Assembly: GCA_022495995.1 (NCBI GenBank)
Contig: JAFEMH010000333.1
Location: 434,001-498,000 of the forward strand
Direction of reading: 5' to 3'
Length of the DNA stretch: 64,000 bases
Source: Adenophora triphylla var. japonica
Lineage: Eukaryota > Streptophyta > Magnoliopsida > Asterales > Campanulaceae
In this document: positions 10,447 to 22,552 of the stretch, one piece after another
How positions within the stretch are numbered: the stretch's first letter is position 1
How the letters are laid out: every line of letters starts with the position of its first letter
Position numbers and translations under genes: made by a program
Notes under the pieces: generated by a model
What the model was told of the DNA's origin: nothing
Database searches by the model: none
What the model saw: only the letters and a program-made list of their open reading frames with translations

Positions 10447-11740
10447 TCAAACGAAGTATCTGCGGAGCTTGCTTCCGTTCACGGGGTTAACGAAAGGGTT
10501 CCCGTCCAAGTCTGCTAACTTCATGGCTCCTCTGGAGAAGATTCTTTGTACCACGAACGGTCCTATCCAGGTAGGCTCCCACTTTCCGAGGGGATTGGTC
10601 TGCGTAGGAGGCTTTTCCTTTAGCACCAAGTTGCCTTCTATGATGTCTCGGATCTTGACTTTCTTGTCGAATGCTCGGGCCATTCTGCTTTGGTAGGCTC
10701 GAGTGTGTTCCATGGCTTTCAATCTGCGCTCGTCGAGTAGAGCAAGTTCGTCGTGACGGCTCTGTAGCCATTCGACTTCATTGATCCCGTTTTCCAAGAG
10801 GACTCAGAGGGATGGAATTTCCAATTCCACGGGTAACATTGCTTCCATTCCGTAGGTAAGCGCGAATGGAGTCTCCCACGTGGCGGTTACGGCCCGATGT
10901 TCGGTATCCCCGGAGGGCTAGATGTAGCTTTTCGGGCCAGCCCGACCTCTGGTGGTCATCTTTCGATTATCATGGCGAGAGTCTTGTTGGTGCCTCTCTT
11001 TGCGCACCATTGGTTTGTGGTCTGTAAGGAGAAGACTTGTGACGCGTGACTCTGAATTCGGTCAGTAGTTGGTCACAATCTCCTTCGAAGTGAGTCCCAT
11101 TGTCGGAGATGATCTCGTTGGGCACTCCGTATCGGCACATGATGTTCTCTCGGATGAACTCGGCCACCTTCTTAGAATTCAGTACCTTGTACGATCTGGC
11201 TTCTACCCATTTGGTGAAGTAGTCAACTGCGACTAGAATGAACTCGTGACCATTGCTCCTGGTGGAGTGATCTTGCCGATGACGTCGATTCCCCATGTGG
11301 CGAAAGGCCGTGGCGTAGTCATGCAATAGAGTTCGTGATGAGGGATGTGATTGAGGTTGGAGAACCGTTGACATTTGTCGCGGCTTCGGACGAAGCTTGG
11401 ATGCAGTCTGTTTCCATTGATATCCAGTAGTATCCCATACGGAGGATGATCTGTGTCAATGCTCGGGCGTTCATGTGCGGACCGCAGGTTCCGTTGTGAA
11501 CTTCGTTCATTAGCTCGCTGGCTTTTTCTTTGTTTACACACCGAAGGAGTGGTCCTTGGTGGCGCTTCTTGTACAACATACCCCCAGGATGACGAAATGG
11601 GATGCCAGGCGTTTTAATGCCATCATGTTTTTGGCTTTGATCCCTTCTTTGTATTTTCCATCTTCATTTGTGAAGGAAGCTTCTCCGTTTTGGAGGTGCT
11701 TGGTAAATTTGATTGTACCGGGGTTCGTCGATCGTTTCAT
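10447..11740 (-). pseudogene. Integrase of copy A1
   Basis: On the minus strand, from right to left: the zinc-binding region (EVHNGTCGPHMNARAL, then YYWISMETDC, with the last cysteines in another frame), the catalytic core with GIDVIGKITPPG, VAVDYFTKWVEARS, IISDNGTHFEGD and YRPQTNGA, and a C-terminal part with ALDERRLKAMEHTRAYQ and the VLKEKPPTQTNPLGKWEP / GPFVV segment typical of the Tat-lineage C-terminus. Two of the three D,D,E acidic residues are clear; the third falls beside a frameshift after NGA. The domain is split into at least three frames and cannot make an intact enzyme. Confidence 0.85.
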
Positions 11741-12647
11741 TTTTTATTTCGATCTCACGGCAATAAGCGGGTGTTTCTCGTCTGCCTATTACGAGGGGTT
11801 TCTTGCTTTCCCATCGGGAATTTCGACAAGAGAGGCGAGGGTTGCCGGGCGTGCGAAGCGGTTTCTGTCTCTTGGCAAATAATGAAAAGAGATGTCCTTG
11901 AACTGAGCAATGAGCTCCTCCATGTACGTGTGGTACTTACGGAGGCCGAATCTACCGTCTTCCATTTGTTGGACACTTGATTGATGATCAATGCTGAGTC
12001 TTCGTATACATCCGGTTACGAGATGTTGCGCTCGAGGGCGGCTTCCAGACCAGGGCTGCGAGCTTCGTGATTCTGCTGCATTGTTGGTTGTTTCAAAATT
12101 CGACTTGATGGCTATGGGAGTGTGCTCGTCCTTGGGATCGACAAGGAGCATTCCAATACCATTCCCCTTCTTGTTTGGCTGCCCCATCGAAGAAGAGTTG
12201 CCGGCGGTTTGCGTTGTCAAGTGAAAAGATTCCGTCGTCCAGGAAGCTGCGGATCGGGACCCTTAGGTTCACTGCTTGGGAAGTCGGCCGGGTGATCGGC
12301 CATTACTCTGCCCTTTGTTGATTTTCGGACCATGTACTTGATGTCGAACTCAGCCGGGAAGAATGACCACTTGGCTAGTCGCATTGGCGGGGATGGCTTG
12401 TCAAAGAGATATCGGACGGGGTCCATCTTGGAGACCAGAGGAGCAGAATGTGACTGCATGTAGTGTTTCGGTTCCCGACTACCCATACCAAGGCGGTACA
12501 AGTTTTTTCTAATGCGAGTAGCCGAGTTCACTTCCCTTGAAGCTTCCGCTTACGAAGTAGATTGCATGCTCAACTTTGGAATCTTTCGTTTCTTGTGCCG
12601 CATTGTTCCAATTGATGTGTCTGTCATCTTGTCATAGTGCCAGGAGT
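11741..12647 (-). pseudogene. Dual RNase H domains of copy A1
   Basis: The right part (about 12,217-12,647) is the end of the RT-linked RNase H: HYMQSHSAPLVSKMDPVR, then RLAKWSFFPAEFDIKY and a MADHPADFP end. The left part (about 11,789-12,220) is a second RNase H with FETTNNAAE and LVTGCIRRLSIDHQSSVQQ-like motifs and a FHYLPRDRNRFA ending. Two RNase H domains in tandem mark the Tat lineage. The sequence is broken by shifts. At 12,648 it is cut by a Tekay LTR; the missing upstream portion of the RT-linked RNase H appears at 44,519 onwards on the same strand. Confidence 0.8.
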
Positions 12648-13480
12648 TGTCACGACTCTAAAACTAGGCACTATTTTATCACGCGTTGAGCACGTGGGGT
12701 TCGGGTGGTAATATTTCATTTTATGCCTTTTATGATATATGTTAAGTTTATGTGTTCAATTATGTTTTAATTAACTTATGGGAAGTTAGGATGGAATTGA
12801 ATTAAATTTAATGATAAAGGGTCTAAAAGGAATACATTATAAAGTGTATCATGATTTTATAATATTTGGAAATTTTAATAAAAATGATTTGATTTAGTTG
12901 AGGTGCTTTTATGTCAAAGTTTAGAAGTGGTGATTATTAGTTTTAAGTGTTCATACATTGAAGAGCTTTAGTGAAATTCTTTATTATTATCCATGGAATT
13001 TCAAATGGAAACCTCATTTGGTAAGTATCAGTATTCCTTCTTCCTCTCTTAAACCATCCATGGAGAACAAACCCTAACCTCCTCTTATAAATAATTCTAG
13101 CCACTTCAATACCATTCTGTTTTCAAAACCAAGGGCGAATTCTTGTTCGTGGCGGCAAGGGGATCGTTTAGAGCTACTCAAATAAATATTTCAATTTTCA
13201 CCATTTAGGTAAGTTATTATGGATTCCTTTCAAAAAAAATTCATTCATTGATTTTTGTTGTTATAAATGTTTATAAACAAGTTTTTTGTAATTTGGAACA
13301 ATTTTTATGGAGTAACATGGATTTTGGAAAAGTGGGATTTGAAATTGGTATGGTTGGTTGTGTAAGAGTACAAAAATGGGTTAGTACTTATGTTTTGGTG
13401 TTAATGCTTTGAAAAGAATCATTGCATGGCAAGTTGATACAAAGTTTGGTAACAAAATGATGTTATTTGGTGTTGGATAT
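12648..13480 (+). repeat. Tekay-type LTR, first 833 bp, with TSD GGAGT on its left
   Basis: It begins TGTCACGACTCTAAAACT and is nearly identical to 42,075-42,903. TATAAATA near 13,085 matches the TATA box of the other copy at 42,513. It is preceded by GGAGT at 12,643-12,647, the same five bases that follow the Tekay 3' LTR at 44,514-44,518. It stops abruptly at 13,480 against a Tat-A LTR fragment. Confidence 0.85.
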
Positions 13481-14573
13481 AGTATTTACTTTTCAAAGTC
13501 CGAGTCGCAACCCGATTCGTTGATCGCATATCATTTAATACGTTTTTCCCGTAAAATCGTTAACAATGTAATGCCCAGTTTAAAACCGGAGTTCGACATT
13601 CGAACTCTCTTTCAAAACGCGCGAAATGACGTTTGGCATCCAAACACTCATCTTCAAACTTAAAAGCCGACTTTTGACATTTAAAATCATTTAATACGTT
13701 TTTCCCGTAAAATCGTTAACAATGACATGCCCGGTTTAAAACCGGAGTTCGACATTCGAACTCTCTTTCAAAATGCGCGAAATGACGTTTGGCATCCAAA
13801 CGCTCATCTTCAAACTTAAAAGTCAACTTTTGACATTCAAAATCATTTAATACGTTTTTCCTGTAAAATCGTTAACAATGTAATGCTCGGTTCAAAACCG
13901 GAGTTCGACATTCGAACTCTCTTTCAAAATGCGTGAAATGACGTTTGGCATCCAAACGCTCATCTTCAAACTCAAAATCCGACGTTTGACATTCAAACGC
14001 TCCTTTCTTAAAAGTCAACATTTGACACTTAAGATAAATAGTTAAAATCAGCATTCGCGCCACTTTTCCTAAAACTTCCAAAACCGACGTTTGTCATTCA
14101 AATGCTCGCCTTTTCAAAAGGAATCACCTAATCAACGTTTGACATTCAAACCAAGATTAAGTTTGTCATTCAAGCCCCCATTTCAAAATGCAAACCCACA
14201 CACACACACGCACACGATTTAGAGAAAGGTAGAAAGACTCGTCATACGAAGCATTTCGGGTGATCTCAATATACTCTTCCCGAAACGTAACGTGACCTCC
14301 GAACCTAACAATCTCTGGTACTAAAAAAAGATTTTTACTCGTTTTTGCTACCAATAAAAATGACTCCCCATTTTCAAATCCTTTTCCTATGTTTTTGCTA
14401 CCAATAAAAATGACAACATTTTCAACCAACAACCGTTTCTCAACATTTTGGGCTCAAAATACAAAAACCGCGTGGCGACTCCTCTCCTTCCCGAAAGCGA
14501 GATCTCAGACACCAACCCTCCGCGAAAGATAACCGCGACTTTCGCGTTCGTGCGAAATCCCTGGGTAATTTCA
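13481..14573 (+). repeat. LTR-A fragment, distal half, plus orientation
   Basis: This is the reverse complement of 54,356-55,301, ending in TTTCA at 14,573, so it carries the outer (U5) end of LTR-A. It is followed by GTTTG, not by a primer binding site, so it is the outer end of a 3' LTR. It is complementary in extent to the LTR-A piece at 34,216-35,399 (which holds LTR bases from the start to about the same point), suggesting one LTR split by an inversion. The (CA)n stretch near 14,195 matches the 5' LTR closely. Confidence 0.8.
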
Positions 14574-14879
14574 GTTTGCTTTCATCACTTGTCTTTTTTA
14601 CTTTATTGCTTGAACATTTGAACTACTTCTGTTTGTTTGTATGTGGAATGATTGTTGATTGTGTGTTTGTATAAGCTCTTATCTCTCTTACGCCGAGGAG
14701 AGTGTTTGACATATGCAATTTACCATTTTTCAGAGACGTCTTGCTCGACATTAGTAATTTAGGAAATGATCCCTTAAAGTCGAGGAGGTTGCTCGACACA
14801 ACAATTAGGTAATTTATACCCTTTTTTGTTAGACTAGAGTGCCCAGCTTAGTGACTTAGTTGATATGCCAGGGGCACTC
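14574..14879. other. Unassigned spacer
   Basis: AT-rich sequence with no gene. It may be the 3' end of element C, whose 3' LTR I cannot identify. Confidence 0.4.
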
Positions 14880-15345
14880 CCCATCTATATAACTTAGGTG
14901 TTTCATCCAAGGTGCGAGCAGTATGCTACTCGCCTTTTTGCCTTAGGCATTTTTCCTAAGGTGCGAGCAGTAGGCTGCTCGTCTTTTACCCTTAGCCATT
15001 TTGCCTAAGGTACGAGCAGTAGGCTGCTCGTCTTTTACCCTTAGGCATTTTGACTAAGGTGCGAGCGATGAAGTGCTCGTCTTTTACTCTTAGGCATTTT
15101 GCCTAAGGTGCGAGCAATAGGTTGCTCATCTTTTACTATTAGCGTTTTGCCTAAGGTGCGAGCGGTAGGTCGCTCGTCTTTACCCTTAGGCATTTTGCCT
15201 AAGGTGCGAGCAGTATGTTGCTCGTCTTTTTACCCTTAGGCATTTTGCCTAAGGAGCGAGCAGTATGTTGCTCGTCTTTTAACCCTTAGGAATTTTGCCT
15301 AAGGTATAAGCAGTAGGCTGCTCGACTTTTGCAATTGTTTTGCTA
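14880..15345. repeat. 48-50 bp tandem array with two hairpins per unit
   Basis: About nine units; starts of GCGAGC fall at 14,913, 14,963, 15,012, 15,061, 15,110, 15,158, 15,206, 15,256 and 15,306 (last degenerate). Each unit has CTTAGGCA-ttt-TGCCTAAG and CGAGCAG-tagg-CTGCTCG. It lies just downstream of the integrase of the minus-strand element C. Confidence 0.85.
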
Positions 15346-15459
15346 GTCACAATCTTTTTTATGGAAACATAATTTTTCGTCTGAAACTGATTAAATCAAA
15401 CGGCAATCCTATTCTATTTGTAGATAAGAAAAAGACTAACAAAGACTCATCTACTTAAC

Positions 15460-16836
15460 CAGAAAACAAAATTGTAAACTAGTGATAGTATTACCGTAGG
15501 TGATTAGAATGGCACGGATGTTTCAGTTCCTGCCCATCTGGGGTTTTCATTCTATAGGTTCCTTCTTGGATGACTTGGGTAATGATGTAAGGACCTTCCC
15601 AATTTGGGGTGCGCTTGTTCTACTCGTCTTTTCTACCTATAGCTTCAATTTTTCTAAATACCCAGTCTCCGACATAGAATATTCTTTTGTTGACCCATTT
15701 ATCGTGGTAGGCTTTAGATCTTTGTTTGTAGTTTACCATCCTCATCTGAGCAGCCAATCTCCTTTCATCCTATAAGTATAGTTCTAGCTGCCTGTTGACC
15801 TTGTTGATCTGTTTATCATAGTTGGAGTTTCTTGTTGTAAGGATAGTCATCTTAGCTGGTGCCATAGCCTCAAAATCAAAGGTCAGTGCAAATGGGGTTT
15901 CCCCGGTTGGCCCCCGGGTGGTTATGCGAACTGCCCACAGGGCTAAGGGAAGTTTGTCCAATCATCTACCATCACATCATTCTAGGTTTTTGGCTAGGCC
16001 CGTTAGCACAAGCTTATTGGCTGCTTCCGATTGTCCATTACATTGGGGTCTACTGACTGAATACTTGATGTGTTTGACTCCTAGTCTGTTCAACTCTGTT
16101 GTGAAGGCCTTGGAGAATTGGAGACCATGATCTGAGATGATAGTGTGTGGGACTCCGGCGACACCGAGATAAAGTCTTGGATGAAGTTGATTGAGTTCTC
16201 CTCTGTAATTTTAGCTAAGGCCTTTGCTTCTATCCATTTGGAGAAGTAGTCGACTACCACGATCACATACTATCAATTACCTCGGGCAGGGGAAGGGGGA
16301 AGGGTCCGATGATGTCGATTCGCCACATGTCGAACGACCAAGTAGGAATTATGGGAGCCTGTTTGACTGATGTAATTTGGGGGATGTCTGTGTATCTCTA
16401 GCACTTGTCACACTTCTTGACTTAGGCATGTGTGTCATCTCTCAGGTTTGGCCAGTAATAACCTAGCGTGATGATTTTGTCCGCCAAGGTTCTGGCCCCC
16501 TGGGTGACCGCCACAAATGCCATTGTGGATTTCTGCCAAGAGATTCTCTGTTTCTTTGGGGTGCACACATCTCATATAAGGTTTTGTGAATGATCTTCCG
16601 TAAAGGATCCCGTTCCATACTGTGAACCTTACTGACTTCTTCTTGATAATTCTAGCATCTATCTCGTCATTAGGTAGTTGGTCCCTTTCGATGAAGTCTA
16701 TGTATTCATCTATCCAACACTTATCTTCCCCGTCTAGGAGGATTACTCTTAGTATTTCATAAACTGGTTCCTCGACAAAGAATATGAGTGGGTTAGAGTC
16801 TAGATCTACCACATCAATAGTTGCTAGTTTGGACAA
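15460..16836 (-). pseudogene. Integrase of element C
   Basis: On the minus strand the zinc-binding region (EIHNGICGGHPGGQNL and later cysteines) is at 16,440-16,620. It is followed by a core with a WSFDMWRIDIIGPFP-like start, VVVDYFSKWIEAKA, IISDHGLQF and a QCNGQSEAAN motif around the catalytic Glu, then LPLALWAVRITTRGPTGETP and a C-terminal PNWEGPY-like segment near 15,600. The domain order and motifs are those of Tat/Retand-type elements. Several stops and small indels interrupt it, but the core is recognisable end to end. Confidence 0.8.
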
Positions 16837-18205
16837 GACATCAGCTACTTGGTTGTCTTCTCGTCCTATCTGACTTATCTAAAAAAACTCGAGTTTTTCC
16901 AATATGTCTAGGACGAGGTATTTATACTTTGTGAGGATGGGGTGCTGAGTGTTGTACTCCCATTTTATTTGTTTGACTACGAGCTTGGAGTCACACAAAG
17001 CGGCAATCCTTGTTGCCCCATAGAAGGATGCCAACTCTATGCCAAATATCAGTGCTTCATACTCGGCTTGATTGTTAGAAGCGGGGAACTTGAATCTGAT
17101 TATGTCCTGGATGGTGTGCTCTCAATCGGAACTTGCTAGTACTACTCCAACTCCGCTTCTTTACTTATTAGCTGACCCATCTGTGTATATGACCCAGCAG
17201 TTAGGTGGTAGCTCGATGGTCAGTTCTTTCCCCACAGGTTTTTTGCGCTTACACGAGGTGGGATCGTGCTCACTTGCGAAGGCGGTTTCGACCATGAAAT
17301 CGACCAGAGGCTGTGCTAGGAGTTTCTTCCTAGGTTGGTATCTGATATCAAACTCAGTGAGTTCTATAGACCAATTAAGCAGACGTCCAGAGTAGTCCAA
17401 CCTGTGCAAGATTTTATTGAGGGGCGTTAGTATACACACTTATGGGGTGTGCGAAAAAATATGCTCGTAACTAACTTGCAGTTATGACCAAGGCTTAAGC
17501 TATTTTTTCTGTATTGAAGTATCTGCTTTCCACATCTGATAGTACCCTGCTAACATTGTAGATAGGTTTCTGAGTATTTCCCTCATTTCGGGCTAGCACA
17601 GCAGCTATAGTCCGGCAATTGAGTCTACCGGCTTGTCAATTTTGGGGAGGGGATAAATGTCTTATGGGCAGGCTTTGTTAAGATTTGTGAAATCTACACA
17701 CATTCGCCACTTCCCGTTTTGTTTCTTGACCATCACAACATTGGCAAACCAAACAGGATAGGTTGCCTCTCTGATGATTCCAGTACATAGCAATTTTTGT
17801 ACTTCCTCTTTGATTGCGTCTTCTTTGTCATTAGCAAAAATCCTTCTTGTCTGCTTGATAGGTTTAGCGGGCAGATTCGACCTCCAGCATGTGGACATCC
17901 ACCTCTTCTTTTATTCCCCTCATATCCTCGTCCTTCCAGGCAAAGACATCTAGGTTATTATTTAGTAGAACAATGATCTCCTCCCTTTCTTCCGAGGAGA
18001 GTTTCCCCCTAATTTTCATTCTTCCATCTTGGTAGTCGGGGATGAGTATTATTTCTTCCAATTCATCCACGGGCTCCATTTCTGGATTTTCCCGGAATTG
18101 TAAAGTCTTAATGATTACTTCTCTAAGTCTTCTCCCATCGTCACCATTTATGTCTAGGTCCTCAATTTCCACTAGTTCGTCAGCGTCCTCCTCTCCTTGT
18201 CTCAA
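16837..18205 (-). pseudogene. RT and RNase H of element C, RT core deleted
   Basis: The RT start is clear on the minus strand (17,640-18,205): NNNLDVFAWKDEDMRGI, then KPIKQTRRIFANDK and WFANVVMVKKQNGKWRMCVD. Right after KIDKPVDSIAG the sequence jumps at about 17,610 to an AAVLARNEG stretch, which belongs to the RNase H that normally lies some 200 codons downstream. The part with the FMDAFSGYNQI and YxDD motifs is therefore missing. RNase H continues with ILHRLDYSGRLLNWSIELTE, and a second RNase H starts near 17,200 (WVIYTDGSANK). The element could not reverse-transcribe itself. Confidence 0.8.
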
Positions 18206-18990
18206 GTCTTGGTCGGTCCCCTAGTTCTGGCCGATGACGAGATGAGGGGCTATATCTGGGACGGACAGAACTGTGTTATCACTGTCATCCTCGTGAATGT
18301 CTAGCATCATGTGCTGCTGTTTTCAGCTTAAGGTAAAGCCAAGAACTGGTGCTTGTTGTCTTTACAGACTTAGATATTTTCAGGTTTTCCTCTGGAGTTT
18401 TAACCTGTATTTTTCTAGCCATTTTTCTTGTCTTCATCACATGTTCCAAGATGTCCTTGGGGGTCACCCTCACACATCCAATTCCTACCGGAGTTGGGAA
18501 CTTAACCCGCTGGTGGGGGAGGGAGGTGACCATCCCAAGTTTACCTTGACTTGGAATGCCAAGATCTCATAATAGTCACTTGCTAAGTCCATGACTACGA
18601 ATGTTACTGTGGCCTCCACTCGAAAGGGGTGTTCACCAACTTCAAGTAATAAGTCAACGGTTCCCATAGCATTGACCTTGTGATTGGTGAAACCTTTCAG
18701 TCTACCAGCGTATGGCTCAAGCATGCTATCCTTCAGATTCATCTTCTGGAAGATAGAGTAATATAGAATGTCCCTGGAAGCCCCCGAGTCAATGAGGAGT
18801 CTTTCTGATTCTCAATTATCAATTCACCCTTTAATCACCAAGGGTTATTCGCGGACTGCTCGATTCCCTGCTAGCTCATTTGGGGAGAATCTGATGACTT
18901 CCTCCTCTTTATGGACCTAGGAAGGGATGTGGTAGACTTTTTTGAGCTCATATATTTGATCTTTTAGTTTCTTTTAGAAGATTGTCTCCT
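18206..18990 (-). pseudogene. Protease region of element C
   Basis: Minus-strand reading frames include LKDSMLEPYAGRLKGFTNHK and GTVDLLLEVGEHPFRVEATV, a pattern found between the aspartic protease and the RT in Tat-lineage pol (a strand with LTGFT, then a G.I.L.V..G segment). The catalytic Asp motif is not intact: the expected site near 18,800-18,820 is degenerate. The segment is too decayed for a firm start or end. Confidence 0.55.
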
Positions 18991-20960
18991 CCCTTATAAT
19001 GTGGAGTTTTGCTCTAGGAGGTCTGTCCCCCCTTTCCTCTCTATCATTGTCATCTCTTCCCCATCTTGTTATCTTTTTCTATAACATAGCGGTCAAGTTT
19101 ACTTTCATTGACTCATCTCTGGATCATTCTTTTAAGGGAGATGCAATTCTCCGTGTCATTTACGTGGTCCTTGTGGAAGACAGTATTTATAGTTGTCATG
19201 GACGTGTTTCGTCCTATCACTTTGTGGTCGGGGATCTATTAGGTTTACCAATTGTATGATTTCCGTGACAGGTTTAGTAAGTGGGGTAAAAACCTCGGCT
19301 TTTTTTGTAGCCCGAGTCCTATTATTTCCCTTATAATTACTTCCATTGGAAGCCTGGTTGGTGCCAATTGCATCCATTTATGGTTTTTCAGATCTCTTCT
19401 TGCTCTTCTCTTCTGCCATGGCTATGGCATATGCCACATTGTACAAATCAGATTTTGATTTAGGCTCCCTAGTAGAGAGCTCATAGATCAATTGTCCATA
19501 TTTCAGTACGGAGTTAAAGCGGAGACTATCACCTCCCGATTAGTTAGGCTTTCCTCCACCCGATCTGCCATGGCTCTAAACCAGTTGTAATAACTTAGAG
19601 TGGTTTCATTTTTACCTTGCTTAATGTTTGCAAGATCCGTTAATCTTTTCTTTCTCTTACCAGCCATTTAAAAGTGATCCAGGAACCTTCTCCTCATAAT
19701 TTTCCAGCTTTCTATGATTTCCTTCTTTTGCTCACGGAACCAGGACATGGTTGTTTCGGGGAAGGTACTCGCAAAAGCCTTGCAGAGAATATGATCTGCA
19801 TTGGTGAGGAGGGCCATGGTGGATTCGAAACATTGCACATGGTCTTGTGAATCTGTGGTCCTCGCATATTTTTCAAAGCTGGAGATCTTGAGAGCTGGAT
19901 TGGGAGGTATTTTTCATTGCCATTTCATCAATTCTGTTTTCAAGAGGAGAATATCCCTTGCATCTATCGTCGAGCTATAATGGGAACTGCGATGGGTACT
20001 CTCTTTTTCTCTGTGTCCATTCACTCGGCTTTGCTCCTCACGCTGCTTTTGATTATCTCCATGTTCAGATGGTGCTCTGCCATTTAATGGCCTAGAATGA
20101 TGAGCAGTGGTTCTGTCCCTCCTGGGAGCTGTCTCTGGGTGGGGAGGAGTCCTGAGACGAGGAGGAATCCTGTGCCGAGGAGGACTCCTAGGTCAAGGAA
20201 GACTCTTATGTCGAGAACAAGGATTTTGACGAGGAGGGGTCTTTTGCCTAGAGTGACTGAGCTTTTCTCTCATGTCAGCCAAGTTAACCTCCTGGCCCCT
20301 TTGATTATTGAACTGGTTTCTCAAATCTCCATCTCGAGCATTCCCGTGTCCAGGAGCTCTATGACGAGGATAAACATCCTGGACGGGGATTCGCTTGGAT
20401 CTACTAGCATAGTTGCGATATGGGGGATTTTAGACAGGGGAAGATTCTCTCTATTCCCCCGACTACCACGCCTATCAAAGCGACTCTCCCCTCCAAGGGA
20501 ATTTCGCGTCCTAGTGGGTCTTATAAATTCAGCCATAGAATGATCTGGGTCTAACTGTAGCAAGGCATTTTATGTTTCGTAAATGCGTTGAAGAGTGTCC
20601 ATGTGGCGGTGCAGAAGAGTTCTGCGATCAATCTGTGGTGGGGATTTCTGTGCCTCCACAGGCGGCATTCCTCCCCATCGACTAGAAGGCTGGTCATACT
20701 GCGTCGTCGATGGACGGGGAGAATTCAAGGGAATTTTTGTTATTGGTCGTCCACTCGAACGCAAGGTCATACCTAATGGTGGCAGCCCATCATTCAAGAG
20801 TGGAAGAGGTGGCAGTTCCCCTTTGGCAAGAGGGATAGTAGTCCCAGCGTTGCCATGAGTCTCCTCCGCAAGAGGGTTATCCTGATCAGGTGTTATGCTT
20901 GCAGTATGTCTGTCTTCCATTATGATTAGGTGAGCGGAACATAATTTTTCGATTATTCAA
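18991..20960 (-). pseudogene. Gag region and leader of element C
   Basis: A start codon at 20,920 (MEDRHTASITPDQD) opens a Pro-rich N-terminal segment on the minus strand, followed by Arg/Ser-rich fragments (20,321-20,563) and, at 19,550-19,900, translated bits resembling a gag capsid core. No zinc knuckle could be read with confidence. Between 20,921 and 21,062 is a short leader; I found neither a primer binding site nor the 5' LTR, which the CACTA end at 21,063 appears to replace. Identification rests mainly on position upstream of protease and RT. Confidence 0.6.
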
Positions 20961-21062
20961 AGGATAATTTGATCGTTTACCGGCAATTGAACCAAACCGA
21001 TGATGCCAAAAACGTCGGATCAGCCCAAATCCAGAGGTAAGGTTGTATCCTTGATGCTTAAA

Positions 21063-21650
21063 CACTACAAGAAAAACAGATTTTTGCGACTGCCAAAAGC
21101 CGTCGCCTAAACCCTTAAAGTCGTCGCAAAATGTTAACGCGACTGGGAAAACAATTGCTAAGACAATCGCATAAAGCCTTATCGCGGAAAGATAAGGGGA
21201 CGGAAAAAAGCAGTCGCCTTAGGTATTTAATTTTCGCGATTGCTTTTTCCATCGCATAACAGTTTTTATTAATTTTATTTATTTGATTATTTAAATCACA
21301 TTTGCAATCGCGTTAGCTTATAAAAGGAGATGGCAAATGCAATCACACTAGTCTAAAAAAGAGATGGCAAATGCAATCGTCTTAGGGTTAAAAAAGAGAT
21401 GGGAAATGCGATCGGCTTAGGTTTAAAAAAAAAGGAGACGGCCAAACAAATCACAGTAGTCTAAAAAAGAGATGGCAAATACAATTGCCGTTATGTTAAA
21501 AAAAAAAAAAAAAAAAGAGACGCAAAATGCAATCATATTAGCTTTTATAAAAAGAGATGGGTAAAGCAGTCGCAAATGTCAATGTAAAAACAATATGAGA
21601 CAGCTTTCGCAATCGCGTAAACTCACCACTTATTTATATAAGATATTTTT
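21063..21650 (+). mobile_element. CACTA (En/Spm-type) transposon terminus with subterminal repeats
   Basis: CACTACAAGAAAAACAG at 21,063 is the canonical plant CACTA terminal inverted repeat. Behind it are many short subterminal units of the forms GCGACTG, GTCGC and GAGATGGCAAATGCAATCG in both orientations, continuing to about 21,630. Three A bases precede the end and could be the 3-bp target duplication. I could not find the opposite terminus in the window, so the extent to the right is open. Confidence 0.8.
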
Positions 21651-21919
21651 CCCCTGAAAATAATGATGATTAATATTCAAAATAATACTATTAATTGATC
21701 CATAAATAATAATAGCTAGTTAATATATAATATTTTCGAAAGCATACATCCAAGATTAAAATTGCTCAAAAGAGTGACATCCACCATCTTACAAAAACAT
21801 ACATCCACCATAATTAAACCCCAAAAATAGACTTCCTCCATCACATAATCCGATTAACAGAAATCAACAATTATCTTGCTAATATAATACCACTAGAGAG
21901 ACCAAAAAAATTTAATATA

Positions 21920-22145
21920 CCATACTAGTCTTAATCATCACCTATGTGCTCATCAACACGAGTTGTTGAACTACCATAGGGAGTATTAGACCCATCATCA
22001 GATGTAGGAGCTCCTAGAATGAAATTGGGAGGCCAAGGAGGAGGGAGATCTCCATTCTTCTCGGCATAGGTGTAGTAGGCTCTAACCCATTTGCTTCACG
22101 CAATTTATTTGCATAACTTTCCTGGAAATGAAAAAACATTATCAA
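21920..22145 (-). other. Unidentified C-terminal coding fragment
   Basis: On the minus strand an AG|GAAAGTTATGC acceptor near 22,120 is followed by a possible small exon, and the frame ending at about 21,940 reads YTYAEKNGDLPPPWPPNF followed by a Ser/Asp-rich tail ending HIGDD and a stop. It could be the last exon of a transposase or of another captured gene. I do not recognise it. Confidence 0.3.
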
Positions 22146-22496
22146 AAAACATTTTTAATTGTACACAAAGTATTGATTCCAAGTCTTTGGAATTGAAATT
22201 GACATTGACTATTCATGAGGTAGTATTATTCTGAGTATCAGAAGTGCGGACCACTTTATTTCAGACTCAAGTTTAGCATGGTCAAGTGAGTCTCATTAAA
22301 AACTAACCTAAAATTTCTCCGCATCTTCAGTTACAAATTTCTTCTCCTGCCACCTCCACGCATGGTCAAGTGAGTCTCAATAAATGATTCCCATTGGGTT
22401 GGTCGACGACCCAAATCATTGAAATTTTATAAGAACTTTTACGAGTGGCAAATATATTTATTACAATTTTAAAAGAACTTTAGAACATAAAATATA

Positions 22497-22552
22497 CTCC
22501 CTCCGTCTAGATCATGTGACAAAAATAGACACAATATTTGGCTTGAAGGGAG
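22497..22552. mobile_element. Short Stowaway-like MITE remnant
   Basis: 56 bp beginning CTCCCTCCGTCT and ending AAGGGAG, flanked by TA on both sides (22,495-22,496 and 22,553-22,554). The CTCCCTCCGT terminus and TA target are those of plant Stowaway elements; the right terminus is imperfect and the interior very short. Confidence 0.6.

Larger units (their letters stand above)
1..12647 (-). mobile_element. Tat/Ogre-like Ty3-Gypsy element, 3' half (copy A1)
   Basis: Read on the minus strand this runs RNase H, second (archaeal-type) RNase H, integrase, two oppositely oriented accessory genes, a repeat-rich untranslated region, a purine tract and a 3' LTR that leaves the window at position 1. 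Dual RNase H domains and antisense extra genes between pol and the 3' LTR are, to my knowledge, features of the Tat lineage of plant Ty3/Gypsy elements. The right end at 12,647 is cut by a Tekay-type LTR. The matching 5' half resumes at 44,514, but the LTRs do not pair cleanly (see findings). A solo LTR of another family is nested at 3,142-4,847. All coding parts carry frameshifts or stops. Confidence 0.85.

Noticed and set aside
14880..15345. CRISPR-like regular array
   Set aside because: Units are contiguous repeats with no unique spacers, and the sequence is a plant retroelement.
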